Shown here piece after piece: positions 47,273 to 58,988 of a stretch of DNA of 64,000 bases. The position numbers were made by a program, and so were the translations under genes. Source of the DNA: Rhabdophis nuchalis (lineage: Eukaryota > Chordata > Lepidosauria > Squamata > Natricidae). The notes below the pieces were generated by a model that saw only the letters and a list, made by a program, of their open reading frames with translations, searched no databases and had not been told where the DNA came from. The stretch covers positions 247,175,919 to 247,239,918 of the forward strand of contig CM077643.1 in NCBI GenBank assembly GCA_039707465.1, read 5' to 3'. The first letter of the stretch is position 1. Every line of letters begins with the position of its first letter.

Positions 47273-49893
47273 ACACAATCAGACTGAATTATTTCAGACA
47301 ACTATAAAAGTATAAAAGATACTGAAGATACTGAATCCTAAAGTCTGGTGAGATTGATTTTCAGATTAGTACAGATCCCTTCCATATATTTCTAATGATT
47401 TTATAATGTTATATAATTTATAATATTATGTTTTGCTACAATAGGAGCTTAATACCGATGCATTTTACATGCTGTCACAAAGAGTTGGTGGTAAACAATG
47501 GAGAGTGATGAAAGGTAATAATATAGAGTGTCCAACCTCAAGTTCCTAACTGGTGCAAACTGGAACTGTGCTTATTAATAAAATGTGGCCCAAATTATAG
47601 TTCAGTTAGAGGCTGTGAAAGATTAAATCAGAGCAAATATCCATGTAAAGGATTTAACAGGAAGTAAAAGGGAAGCACTCTGTATTTTACTCTAAAATCT
47701 AAAGGGACACGATCAAAAGGCCAAAGACCATCTAGTCGCTCTCTTTTCAGGTTTCTCACTAACAATGCATTCCTATCAATAATAGGAATTTAAAAGCCTT
47801 TAAAATACAATGTACGATCAGCATTAAGCGTGGTGCAATATGTTTAACCATAATGTTTTACACCATCCTCAGCTGGAATGAGATGAATATCTACATGCCA
47901 GTCCAGATTCAGCCTTACTTGGTTACAATTCAGACAGAGCATATCTCCAGCCAACTCCAACTGTTCATGCAGGCAGCTCCAAGGACTGTGTATGCTTATA
48001 TGTCTAACTGCAAGCATCACTTGGACATGCCAAGGTCTAGTTCAATAATTTCTCTGTTTAATTTCTATTTAAGATGCATTTCAGTTCAATTCTGACCAGG
48101 TAAGTTTGAAAGGTGCTGTCCCTTGTCTCTAAAATGCATACGATGAGCCATAAGGGGGATATTCCTTTCCAGATGAAAGAGAGATACAAAGATGGAGAAA
48201 ATATCATTTTAATGCCTGCATGTTGAAAGCCAACTTAATCCATATTAAATTCTTCCCTGCTAGAAAAGAGCCTTTTCAATACTCTGCTAATGCATCTGCA
48301 GAGCAAACATGATACCGAAAATATGAAGCAAGAGAGGATCCAACTGTGGTTTCAGGTGATCTCTTTAAACTAAAAAAAAAAAGAGGATGAAAATAAAAAG
48401 TTTATCTTGTTCAGAATATTAAATGCAAACATAAAAGATGCATACGTTTCAAGTTCGCATGGATTCTATGGAATACTATGATCTTCAGATATAATTAAGG
48501 GCATGGGCATTCTGGGGTTGTTTTTTTCATCTTGTCTCACTCCGAAACCCCAAAGAAAGTAACAATCCAGCTGAAGGACTTGCAACACATTTGTCTCCTC
48601 TTGTAACCTTCCCTGGCAGTGTTATTAACAAGCCTTCAATCACCGAGACACCGGATTGGCAGGAAAAGATCATAATCGGAAGCAGAAGTTGAGCAAACAA
48701 GCAATCTGAACTCCCTCTGTGCTTCAGAAGACTCCTGCCAATAGAAAGAGAGGCTACAATTGAGATGGCACCTCTTAGGCCTCTTTAGTCTGAGTGGACT
48801 TCGCTGATAAAAGCCTGCAAATGCCCAGCACGTAAGGGGATTCCAATCTAACAAGTCCAGTGTTTGTTTTCTGTCTCTTTAATAAATATTGACTCATAAT
48901 AATGGCTGTTTTACTTAAGATTGGCGGATGAGCATGCCAATCATGCTGCATTGTGAAAGGAAAAAAAACAGAATGCCGTGACTTTTTGTGCTATAGGAGA
49001 TGCTTGTTAAGCACGAACAGCGATGGGAAAGGGCATGACAGCTATACAACAATGGCACATGACTCTCTAATTCAGTTTTACCTACACCAGCAATGGGGAA
49101 CAGATGTTGGAGGAGATTTATATCTCCCAGTAGCCCCTGGCCAATGCTGAAACATGCTGGAAGTAGTAATCCACAACAATCCAGGTAAAGCAAGCTCCAA
49201 TTCTAATCCTGTGCAACATTGACCAGTAGTATTATCCTCCCCTAATATTTTAGATAGTGTCTTTGATTACTGGAAATTCCTAGGATTGAATCAAGGATAT
49301 TCTGTATTTATTGCAGCTGTATTTTGCAAGCTCTAGCATATTTTGATTTATTTTTTTTAAATTGCAGCAGAATACTGAATTCTTAGAAACCTGAAATATC
49401 AACAGCCATTTCATCAAAAGATAACCTTTTTAAAGATAATTAAACTAATCAATCAAGCAGCTGTAACATCTACTTTATGGGGAAATCTACATTTAGAAAT
49501 TCTTAGTTTGACTAAGATCCAGTGAGGAGAACATCATAAAGATATCTACAATTATCTATGGTGTGGGAAAAGTAGATATGTCCATCTCTCAGAGTGTTAT
49601 AACTGGTGGTCCTAACTGAACAATGAATGATTAAGGACTGTAATTACATACTTCCTCAGACTCTGCATTTTTAAACTGTAGAGTCTGTTGCTAAAAAAAG
49701 ATTAATGATGGCCACTAATTTGGAAAGTGGTCAGGTTCATGGACAATTCAGCCAGCAGTAGCCATCATGGTAGCTATAGATCATTTCCAATATCGAGGCA
49801 GTAATATTCATCCATCAAGGAAGCAAATAAATAGGAGGAAGAGCTGGGAAAAACCTCAGGAGGGTCCTAACAATTCATGAAAAATAACTAAAT

Positions 49894-49994
49894 CAATGTT
49901 TTTCAAACTTGACAGCTTTAAGATGTAAAGCTGGCTGGGGAATTCTGGGAACTGAAGTCCACACATCTTAAAGTTGCCAAGTTTGAACATCTTG
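49894..49994. mobile_element. Palindromic hAT MITE, copy 4
   Basis: Inverted ends CAATGTTTTTCAAACTTG and CAAGTTTGAACATCTTG with core GGGGAATTCTGGGAACTGAA. Flanks AACTAAAT / TGCTAAAT fit a worn 8-bp duplication. Confidence 0.82.
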
Positions 49995-50766
49995 TGCTAA
50001 ATGAAGCAAAATCATTCATTCAGCTCTGAGACAATTTTCTGTCTTTTATTCAAATTTCTATCAACAAATAGCTTTGTTTGTTTTGCTCCCATAAGATATT
50101 TAGGCAAGAGTTTTCCTATAATTGTCTTTAAAAAAAAAATTTTAAGCATGTGTTCACTGATATAGCAATATTTCCCAATTTAAAGTTCATTGAGTCAATT
50201 CCCATGAACCTCTGCCAATATGGCAAAAAGCAGACTGTGAAATCCATCTCGCTGCAAGCACACGCTCACCAAAACAAGAAGCTCCATTCCAATGCTACCC
50301 CATAATTAGGCTATTCAAATTAGGTTTTTGCCATTGAAATCGAATATACATTTGCTGGTGGGTGATTTGGGGTAGAGAAAGGGGTTTCCCCCCCTCCAGT
50401 AACAATTAACAATTATCAAAAAAATTCCCTTCCCCTAAACAAAATCTAATAGATGGTATCTACATTTTTTGGACTCAATTTAGGACATTCTCTCAATTCC
50501 TAATTCTTCATTTATATTCGGAGTTGCTTTTTGTACCTGGATGTTCAGAGTTCTATTTTAAATAGTAAGTCCTGCAAGCTTGTTTGCAATCTGTTTACTG
50601 TTACTCCATTCTGAAGCCATTCCTTTTATTTGTATTAATTGCATTTTCCATTATGGCTAATAACACAAAGGAGACCAAGTTAAGAATTTAGGGAAATTTT
50701 TATTGAAAGCTGGGGACTGATTGATTTCACTTTGTTCATCTCACTGGGCTTTCCGATCACATAGAT

Positions 50767-50901
50767 CAGGGATGTCCAAACTTGGGAACTTTAAGACTTG
50801 TGGACTTCAACTCCCAGAATTCCCCAGCCAGCATAGCTGGCTGGGGAATTCTGGGAGCTGAAGTCCACAAGTCTTAAAGTTCCCAAGTTTGGACATCCCT
50901 G
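50767..50901. mobile_element. Palindromic hAT MITE, copy 5 (nearly perfect palindrome)
   Basis: CAGGGATGTCCAAACTTGGG at the left equals the reverse complement of the right end; both arms run through to a central GCCAGCATAGCTGGC. Perfect duplication ACATAGAT (50759-50766, 50902-50909). 135 bp, probably close to the full-length form. Confidence 0.95.
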
Positions 50902-52068
50902 ACATAGATGATCTATGTGCACCACCCCAACACAAAGCTTATCTCCCCTCAGCTCTTTGTACAGAACAGGTGACTGACTCAGAAGTACTTAAAATCAATA
51001 ATGGGTGATATGTTATAGTAGTGCTATTTTGCTACCATCTCATGTTGCTTTTAGCCATTTCAGCACTTCGGATTTCTGAATAAATCTACATACAGTTCAA
51101 GGCCATTGGCTAACATATTCCATTGCATCCTTCATAGCCAAGAAACAAAACACCAGATTTAAGCTGGGCAAACTGAGGACAAGCTTGATTCAGTACTTGA
51201 GATGTCAAGCAGACTTTGAGCATCATCTGGCTCAATATTTCCCTGAGTGCATTCACTAACTTTCTTTGAAATGAATTCGTAGTGACCTATTTATGCCCTA
51301 CCCCTGGAGACACTCTACGAAGATAAAAACAACACTGAAAGGACATTGGCAAAAAGGGGAAATTGGGACTACTTTAGACAATTTGATAGTCTCCAGAAGT
51401 TTTGGATTGAAACTTCGATAATCCTTGTCATTGGATATTCTGTCTGGAATCGATGGGAGTAAATATTCAATATATCTGAAGATCAGAGGCTTTCACTGTC
51501 CCTTAAATCCACACTTCATTACGTTGTTCTAGCAACAAGGATTTTTTTTGCTCTATGACTGTATGTTATTTTATCAGTGACAACCTAATTTTGTCAGCAC
51601 AATTTTGTTGCAATAGGAAAAATGTCTTTTGACCCTCAATCAACAGTGGTAATGATTATTATTAAACACCTGGCCAACGTTTATTCATTATTCATCTGTA
51701 GGGGGAATGGACATGTGTGCCAAGACTAAAAGCAGGAATGACATCTTGTGGACCCTTCATCATTTTTATCAAGACATGGTATGCACACACACATTAAACA
51801 CACCCCAACTAATCTGAACAGGAAAAAATGGTTTCCAATTTGAAATAGATTACTCTCCATAGAGTTTAAAACTTTAAATAAAACTAATTCCAGGTCAGGA
51901 GACAGTATTCACTAAGGTAATTAACACATTGTGGGTGTTTCTACAAAAATTCCCACTCCAACCTACTTCAGAAAATGATGAGAATAGGGCCAGTTTTTCT
52001 TCTTAATAAAAAAAAAATGCTAAGGATTTGCTGTGGGGTAATTGAAGTGTATTAACATGACACTAAAG

Positions 52069-52201
52069 CATGGATCTCCAAAGCTGGCAACGTGGATTTC
52101 AAATCCCAGAATTCCTCAGCCAGCAATTCCATGAAATAATAAGCTGGCTGGGGAATTTTGGGAGTTGGAGTCCACAAAGTTGTCAAATGTAGAGACCCAT
52201 G
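52069..52201. mobile_element. Palindromic hAT MITE, copy 6
   Basis: Ends CATGGATCTCCAAAGC / AATGTAGAGACCCATG with arms containing CCCAGAATTCCTCAGCCAGC and GCTGGCTGGGGAATTTTGGG. Flanks CACTAAAG / CATTAAAG differ at one base. Confidence 0.87.
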
Positions 52202-52613
52202 CATTAAAGGAAGACTTTTTGTGGTAACCTATCGGGTTGTGAGCACTTCTGGTTCAGTTCCTAAAAGGTGCTTTGCAGTACACAAGGAGACACCCCATTC
52301 CAAGAAATGACACAGAGCTGCAGGAGCTACAGGGAGGTTCTCCTTCCATGCTTTTGTGGTTCTAAAAAGCTATCTTCTGAAAGAAAGCTATCAAGATTAA
52401 TAAGTATAAGGTGGAACCTTCAAGAGGGAACAATTGAAGTCTTTGGAAATGAAAGTGTCAAGAGAGTGGCTTGCAAACCTGTATTCCTGTAGGATCCTAT
52501 CCCCTCAACTGTATTCCTGTGGGATCCCAGCTGGTCCAGAATTCCCAGTCATCCACTCAAAAGGCAGTTGCTAGTGAATTTTGGAGTGTCCCCAATAACT
52601 GACATGTCCCCGG

Positions 52614-52938
52614 GGAACCTAAATCTCATCAGCCTGACCTCTGTGAATGGTGGGCCTTCGAAATATACTTCAGAGCCATAAAGAAACTGTAGGATGTGTG
52701 TGTATGTATATGTGTAGAAACTGTGTTTATGTGTGTGATTCATACAGACACATGTTGCAGCTGCTTCTCCAAAGATCAGGGAACCTAAATCTCATCAGCC
52801 TGACCTCTGCAAACGGTGGGCCTTCAGAATATACTTCAGAACCATAAAGAAAGCATAGGTGTGAATGTGCAGATATTGTGTTTGTATGTATGTGCATCAC
52901 ACAGAGACACATATGTCGCCACTGCTTCCCCAAAGATC
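52614..52938. repeat. ~165-bp tandem duplication in the GDF7 3' flank
   Basis: GGAACCTAAATCTCATCAGC starts both units (52614 and 52779). Both contain GTGGGCCTTC, ATATACTTCAGA, CATAAAGAAA, a GT-rich stretch and CTTCTCCAAAGATCA / CTTCCCCAAAGATCA at the end. It lies about 430 bp past the GDF7 stop, so is probably within the 3' UTR of that minus-strand gene. Confidence 0.88.
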
Positions 52939-53363
52939 AGAAAAGTTGGGAAACTACTAAGAAAGACACTTGTCAAAGTCAGCTAACCTCCAGGCAGGCG
53001 GAAAAGACAAGCCTTCCCGGAGACTTCTGGGAGAGGAAATTCCTTCTCCCCGTTTCTTTATAAAGTGCCGATTCGGTGGCCTTTTTTTATCCCAAAAGCC
53101 GTCGGAGGGCGAGAGGCAGCAAACCCCATCGCTCAGCTCTGAGGCGGTGGCGCCTCCGCCAGAACCGCTGAAGCCAACCCCTCGCCTCTCTCCCCGCAAG
53201 GAAATCTGTTGAGAGGGCGCGGGGCCCTGCAGGCCCAAAACATGAAGGCCGCTGGGGTGCGAGGGCGCGGTGCGCCTGCTCCGCTCGGCGGGGACCGCGC
53301 CCGCCAGGGGCGAGGCCGGAGACAAGAGAGAGAAAAGACGAGGCTCCCACGTGGCCGCCGCCG

Positions 53364-54328
53364 TTACCTGCAGCCGCAGCTCTCCACCACCATGTCCTCG
53401 TACTGTTTGTAAACCACGTTGTTGCCGGAGTCGGTGTAGAGGATGCTGATGGGGCTGAGTTTGGAAGGCACGCAGCAGCTGGGCGGGGTGGACTCGGGCG
53501 CCATGGAGTTCATGAGCGTCTGGATGATGGCGTGGTTGGTGGGCTCCAGGTGGGAGCGCAGCGGGAAATCGCACACGCCGTCGCAGTGGTAGGCCTCGTA
53601 ATCCAGGGGCGCGATTATCCAGTCGTCCCAGCCCAGCTCCTTGAAGTTGACGTGCAGCGCTTTGCGGCTGCAGCGGCTCCTGGTTTTTTTGCTGTGGCTT
53701 CGCCCGCCGGCGGCCCGGCCCGCCAGCGCCGTCCGCCGCCTCCGCCGCTTCTGTTTGGCCAGAGCGCTTGGGCTTAATAACTCTTGGGAGCCCGGCGGGA
53801 GCTCGGAGCCGCCGCTCAGTGTCCGGATCTTCTGGCGGATCTCCTTGAAGAGGTTGTCTTTCCGCTTGGTGCGAGAAAACACCACCAGCAGGGCCCTCTC
53901 GTGGGGCTGCGAGGGGCGCTCCCCGCCGAAGCCCAGCTGCCGGGGGGACAAGAGCTTCCCGGTCTGAGCCGAGACGACCCTTAGCCAAAAGCAGAGCGCG
54001 GGCGGGCGCTGGGGACGGCCGCCTGGCTCGGCCCAGGGCCTCAAGGCTGCCCAGACGTCGAAGACTTCCCACTGGGGCGTAGTAGCGTCGCCGGAGCCCA
54101 GAAGGTCTTCCGCTCTGGAGTCCAAAAGGCCCGGCTCCCGCTCTTCTGTTTGGTCGGGGCAAATGGAGATTAGCAGGCGATGGAGCATCCCTTCCGGGGA
54201 CGACGCCAAGCTCCTGTTTTCGGCGGCTTTCCGCAAGATCCTCAGTTCGGCCCCTACGATTTCGTCCGCCTCCGCCAGGGTAGAGATGTCGAAGAGGTAT
54301 TGCTGACCGGCCTCCCGCGAAGAGTCGT
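53364..54328 (-). CDS. GDF7: GDF7 exon 2: rest of prodomain and mature BMP-type ligand
   Basis: Secreted TGF-beta/BMP ligand (BMP12); in other vertebrates it acts in roof plate signalling, dorsal interneuron identity and tendon formation. The acceptor TTCTCTTCCAG precedes the exon. It completes a split Asp (residue 120) and encodes residues 120-440, ending with stop TAA at 53366-53364. The prodomain reads [33 protein letters not shown] and [21 protein letters not shown] furin-like RRRRR (about 314-318) is followed by TALAG, as in GDF7 rather than GDF6 (RTAFAS). The 102-residue cystine-knot domain has cysteines 339, 368, 372, 404, 405, 437 and 439; [16 protein letters not shown] and [11 protein letters not shown] identify the GDF5/6/7 group. 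One oddity is Thr at 418 (ILYTDS), where relatives have Ile. Total 440 residues, close to the human 450. Confidence 0.97.
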
Positions 54329-55471
54329 CTGGAAGAGAAGAGAAATGGATGGGTGGAAGCTGCCTTGTTGAACCCGGAGAGCAAGGGCGGCTCCCTCTGG
54401 CTCTGTACCAAAAGGGATTCCCTGCCTGCCTGCCCGGTCTACCAACGCTTTCAGTGCCAGCTGGGCTATCCACTTTCCCTGCTCCCTGCTTTATTCCCAC
54501 TAGGTTTTCGGACCAATTGGACACAGTTGCTGTTTGGATAAGCTTTTTTGGGGGGGGACAATTCTGTTTCCCCCCCATAACAACCCCCATCGCCCCTAGA
54601 AGCTGGACCTGTTGCCCATCTACAGAGATACGCATACCACACACTCCATGCCTGTTGTGAAAGAAGTGGAATCCACTGTTCTCCCATAAAGCTTCGTGAA
54701 ATTGCATTAAAATTGTGCTTTTCAGCATGTGCAAAAAATGTCTCAACACAACATGGGGGGAGGGAGGAGTTCAAAAATGGCTTTGAAAACTACGTTCAGG
54801 GAGCAGGATAATTTGGGAGCTGAAATCTTATCTCCTTTTTAAAAGTTCAGTCGGAGAGGATCTGTCCATAAAAATGACCCACCTAAAACCTTCCACCCTT
54901 GACAGGTCAAGAGACACTGAAGGAACTGTACAACAAGCATCTGCATTTATTTCCCAGCCCAATCGGGGAATGGGCTGAAGGGGGGGGGGAGAGAAATGGG
55001 CCCATGTTTTTCTTCCCACACTACCCACCCTCTTCATTGCTATGAGCCAAGTTAAACATTTCCCTGGTCTGTCAAGGATCATTTTATTTGTTCACATGTG
55101 TGCCTACTTGCACATTTTCTTTATTTAAATGCTCCAGGAGAGAAGGTGGAGGAAGAGAATAGTGTTGAGTGAATTAATCCCTTATGGAGGTGACCCATCT
55201 GAATCCCCTTCCTACCTCGGCTCGTTTACATTAGAAACCAGACATGGACTTTTCCTGGGATTAATTAAAGTAACCAGATGTGACAATAAATATACACCCT
55301 AACATTAAAATAAATAAAGGGAAGGAAGAGGCAAAATAAATGAAAGATTGAAAAAAAAAGATTCTCATATGGGCTTTCTCAACAGTACTGTAGGATGTGG
55401 CTCCCCAAATGCTGGATAAAATGAATCACCCATGACCAAGTAAGGTGAGCAAGGAAGCAAGGAACTTCTGG

Positions 55472-55560
55472 CCTTCCAAATGTTGCTGAGCTATTATTCC
55501 CACTTGAAATATCCTAATTAGAGCTGCTGGGAATTGTAGTTCAGCAGTACCTGGAGGTAT
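55472..55560. mobile_element. MITE fragment (GGCCTTCCAAATGTTGCTGA)
   Basis: Partly inverted: CTTCCAAATGTTGCTGAGCT against GAATTGTAGTTCAGCAGTAC, ending CTGGAGGTA. Similar to 28250-28345. Boundaries uncertain. Confidence 0.4.
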
Positions 55561-56469
55561 TACTTGACCTTATTTTACCTCCGAAGCTAAGGAGGTCAGA
55601 TTTGGTTAGAATTTGTGGGAGAGACCTTCAGGAAATTGGGGAGTGGGGGAGAGGACGGATTCTGGGAGGAGGTAATGGCAAATTCCTTCAACATAGCCAT
55701 AGTTACATAGACCCATGAAGCCGCCGGATTTCAAAGAGACTGGATCTTTCGTAGCTGGAGGATGGGGCCCACGGCACTCATTAATTGTGGGGCTTATTAG
55801 TGGATTAATTGAAAGATGACCATGCTGGCCACTTGCAGTGGCCAACTGGGGGCTCCTGGGAAGCCCATCGTCGTTTTTCTTTCTTCCCAACAAGAGCAAT
55901 CAAATCAGTTTCTGCCACCCCGAATAGGGAAGCCAGCATAGCTGGAGCAAATAATCGCCATAGAAAACCTTGCAGGTCTGAGTGCGGATCAGAATCAGTA
56001 TCTTCCTTCCCCAGTCTATGGGGCCTCCCGGCGTATTGGGGATGGGTGACTTGGGGGCCTGCTGGCTGGGAATTCTGGGAACGGCGATTCCCATACTTCG
56101 CTGGAACAGATTTGAAACTGAGTGCCCTGTATCTGGTCCTCGCATTCTCCATTGAACTCGATGAATTGCGAAAGAGGCTTTCCTGCTCTTGGCTCTTTGG
56201 AAGTCGCCAAAAGAGTCGGCAGGGGCAGCAAAGAACGAAATACCAAAGTCCTTCAGAGCGTTACAGACTATTTATTCATCTCGCCCAGAGCTCCCAGAGT
56301 AGCGTCTCCTTCTGCTATCTCTCCATCTGCGGCCGAATTCGGGGCGCAGACCAGAGAAGCCAGGAGACGGCTATCTCAACTTCGGTAGGCCAGACTTGCC
56401 ATCTCCATGGGGGGTGTAAAGACTCCCACGTTCCTGTCCAAGGCTCCACGCGGCAGTTCAGATGCTGAA

Positions 56470-56700
56470 GTGTCTATGGAGATTCTCAACTATCCAGATC
56501 AGGGGTCTCCAACCTTGACAACTTTAAGACTTGTTGAACTTAAACTTCCAGAATTCTGGGAGTTGAAGTCCACATGTCTTAAAGTTGCCAAGGTTGGAGA
56601 CCCCTGATCCAGATCATGGTTGCTCCAAAGGTGCTTTTCCCCCCACAAGAGGAACTGGAGTCCAGTTGCTTCTTGAAAAAATACCTTTGGTTCAGATGCT
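56470..56700 (-). mobile_element. Dispersed repeat fragment interrupted by a MITE
   Basis: TCTATGGAGATTCTCAACTA on the left and CAAAGGTGCTTTTCC, CAGTTGCTTCTTGAAAAAAT and ACCTTTGG on the right belong to the family seen at 16935 and 30015. A hAT MITE sits in the middle with its own target duplication. Confidence 0.45.
56500..56606. mobile_element. Palindromic hAT MITE, copy 7
   Basis: CAGGGGTCTCCAACCTTG and CAAGGTTGGAGACCCCTG are perfect inverted ends. Duplication ATCCAGAT is perfect (56492-56499, 56607-56614). It lies inside an older dispersed repeat. Confidence 0.95.
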
Positions 56701-58005
56701 GAGCTATCTGTTAAGCAAGGATCCTGGCCGTGCCTCCAGAAACCACGGTCTTTAGGAGGCCTCAGAGGCGTCTCAAAGCCACCAGGACTCCAGAAACCTC
56801 GACTCCTACTTCTGCAGCATCGGGACCTCAAAACTCAAAATCAAACCTGCCCTGATATTCTTTCCCTGCATCTCGATCCATTTCCTTTGACGCGCCTGTA
56901 AAACACCCCGTCTTTCTGTTTTGCTCACAGTCCGTCCAAACTCACAGTCGTCTGCTGCCCTGTATGCTCGGAGAGCAGGCGATAAATTGCCGATTGCTGA
57001 CTTTAGGGGAAACGTTTAGCATACAGACGTGTGTCCAGGTATTGCAGGAACAAAAATGGTCCATCCTGGTGGAGTTTAATGGGGAATCGGAGTCCTCCAA
57101 CTGCTCCCGAATAATATTTAAGCAGCTAACTAACGACAGCAACAACAACAGACCACCTTTAGATTAATGTGTTTTCCATGTAAAGATTAGGTAGCTTTTA
57201 ATACAAGAGTTTTGGGATTTGTAGGTAGTTGCAGGTGTTGTCCTTAACCTTACAGGCACATTCTGATATTTTAGAAAGTTTTTGGATTTGTTTTTCTCTT
57301 CAGAAGAGGCCTGCCAGGATACGCCAGCTTGCGAAGTCTAAACACAACGCGATTCCCTCCCGTTTCTATTGTTTTCTCTGAGCGATAAAAGAAGGAGCAA
57401 TGATGTAAGTCCGAATCGCTGAATTAAACGAGGCTTATTCCGAAATCAGCGAAGATAAAAACATTCGCGCGGTTAGGGAGGGGGAAAAAAACAGGACAGG
57501 TGAAACATAAACTAGCTAATACCCCCCGCACGGCTGCCATTTCTGTTAGAAGGATAGCGCAAATCAGTTTAATTTCCTTGATTTAGGGAGCCTCCTCTAA
57601 CTGAATCGACAATGTTATAATTTTCTTTTCTTTTCTTTTCTTTTTTTGCGAACACTCAACTCCTTAACGAGTTTGTGCAATTAACAAATAAAAAAGAAAT
57701 AGGCCAAAGATCAGAGCAGGTTGAAAGAGTCATTCAACCAGCTCAAACTCCACAACCTCCCTATTTTAAGACTCTGCAGTCACGCGTCCAAAATCCATTA
57801 ATTTATCCTCGGCGGCTTCCGAGCCATAATCTAGCGTTCTTGCCTCGCCGACATACTGAAATATTTTATCAGTAGATACCTGTGGTCCTTCACCTGCAAA
57901 TTCATAGGACCTGCTTTTGTGAATACAAATATGAACAAAGCTGAAAATTATTTCGGCAGAGATTCCAATCCACGCGTACCCACCATATATTTCTCTGAGG
58001 ATGAA

Positions 58006-58059
58006 CAGGTCCCCGATCTGCATCTTCCAAGCATTTGGAAGATGCAGATCGGAGACCTG
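58006..58059. repeat. 25-bp-arm hairpin in the GDF7 intron
   Basis: 58006-58030 and 58035-58059 pair at 24 of 25 positions around a 4-nt loop GCAT; the stem core is CCGATCTGCATCTTCCAA. Outside it CCACGC (57970) and GCGTGG (58067) could extend the fold. No transposon ends were recognised. Confidence 0.88.
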
Positions 58060-58186
58060 CTCCAATTGCGTGGAGCAAAGGTTGCAGGGCAGCCCCGCGT
58101 TCTGGTACGAAGAGAGCTCTTGGAACAGATTCCTCCCTCCCCCCCCCCCTCTCTTCAGTCTTTTTCCAACCCCATTCATTAGGAAA

Positions 58187-58440
58187 CAGCCTGTTTGATT
58201 AGTAGTTAAGGCACTGGGCTAGAACCTGAAGATTCGGAGTTCTAGTTCTATTTTAGGCACGAAGCCAGTGGAATGACCTTGGGTCACCTCTCTCCCCCAG
58301 TCCTAGGAAAGGGGGCAATGGCAAACCACGTCTGAAAAAAGAAAAAAAAACTTTGTCAAGAAAACCCCAAGGGCTTGTCCAGGCAGTTTTGGAGAATGGG
58401 ACCTGATGGAAGGGAAGAAAAACAAAATTAGGAAATTTGT
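58187..58440 (+). mobile_element. tRNA-derived SINE (Squam/MIR-like body)
   Basis: The head GTTAAGGCACTGGGCTAGAA and GGAGTTCTAGTTCTATTTTA resemble a tRNA-like promoter. AGCCAGTGGAATGACCTTGG, AAGGGGGCAATGGCAAACCA and AAGAAAACCCCAAGGGC follow, typical of a squamate SINE. Confidence 0.7.
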
Positions 58441-58604
58441 GGGCGTAGACCCCGCGTGACTCAGACAGCATCGCCGAAGGCTGGGCATCTCAAGCAGGCA
58501 CCGTGTCCCGCGTCCCCAAGGAGAACTGGCAACTCCGCTCTCCTTACTTGAAGTCTTTCATTTCGTCTCTAATGGGGGGGGGGGGGACCTTTGTTCCCCT
58601 AACC

Positions 58605-58718
58605 CAGGGGTCTGCAAAGTTGGCTCTTTTAAGACTAGTGGACTTCAGCTATGCTGGCTGGGGAATTCTGGGAGTTGAAGTCCACCAGTCTTAAAAGAGC
58701 CGACTTTGCAGACCCCTG
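58605..58718. mobile_element. Palindromic hAT MITE, copy 8
   Basis: Ends CAGGGGTCTGCAAAGTTGGC and its near complement CGACTTTGCAGACCCCTG. Core ATGCTGGCTGGGGAATTCTG. Flanks CCCTAACC / CCCTAACA differ at one base. Confidence 0.93.
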
Positions 58719-58935
58719 CCCTAACACAAACCGAAAGAAGCTAGGAGACAGTCACTCTGTCTAAATCTTTCTTTGGACTCGCTTGTAGCTTTAAATGCTC
58801 CTTTCTCCTTCCCAGCGGGCGCATCTTTACAAGGTAGTGTGTGCTTCTCTACCCGTTACTCCGTTGACTTTGGTTCAGTTACAATAACAGGCGACTAAGT
58901 TTCATCCGTAGGGTTGGTGGACTCAACTGTCTGTC

Positions 58936-58988
58936 CCTTCCTTCCTTCCTTCCTTCCTTCCTTCCTTCCTTCCTTCCTTCCTTCCTTT
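58936..58988. repeat. (CTTC)n microsatellite
   Basis: About 13 perfect CTTC units. Confidence 0.96.

Larger units (their letters stand above)
35956..53363. other. Convergent intergenic region with the LDAH and GDF7 3' UTRs
   Basis: Both genes end facing this 17.4-kb space, so both 3' UTRs start inside it. UTR ends could not be fixed. The left half carries several DNA transposons. From about 40300 to 49890 repeats are sparse and AT-rich single-copy-looking sequence dominates, with nothing coding that I can support (40300-42100, 42300-43000, 45000-46050, 46350-47180, 47300-49850, 51000-52000). Confidence 0.8.

Noticed and set aside
53364..54328. Identity as GDF6 or GDF5
   Set aside because: The start MQLRAAAALCLCCLWSACR, the [10 protein letters not shown] cleavage region and the LDAH neighbour fit GDF7; GDF6 has RTAFAS after the arginines and a different prodomain N-terminus.
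52957..54411. A 484-residue open frame on the minus strand overlapping GDF7 exon 2
   Set aside because: It is a shifted frame of the GC-rich GDF7 exon. The true frame has conserved cysteines, a furin site and matching splice phases.
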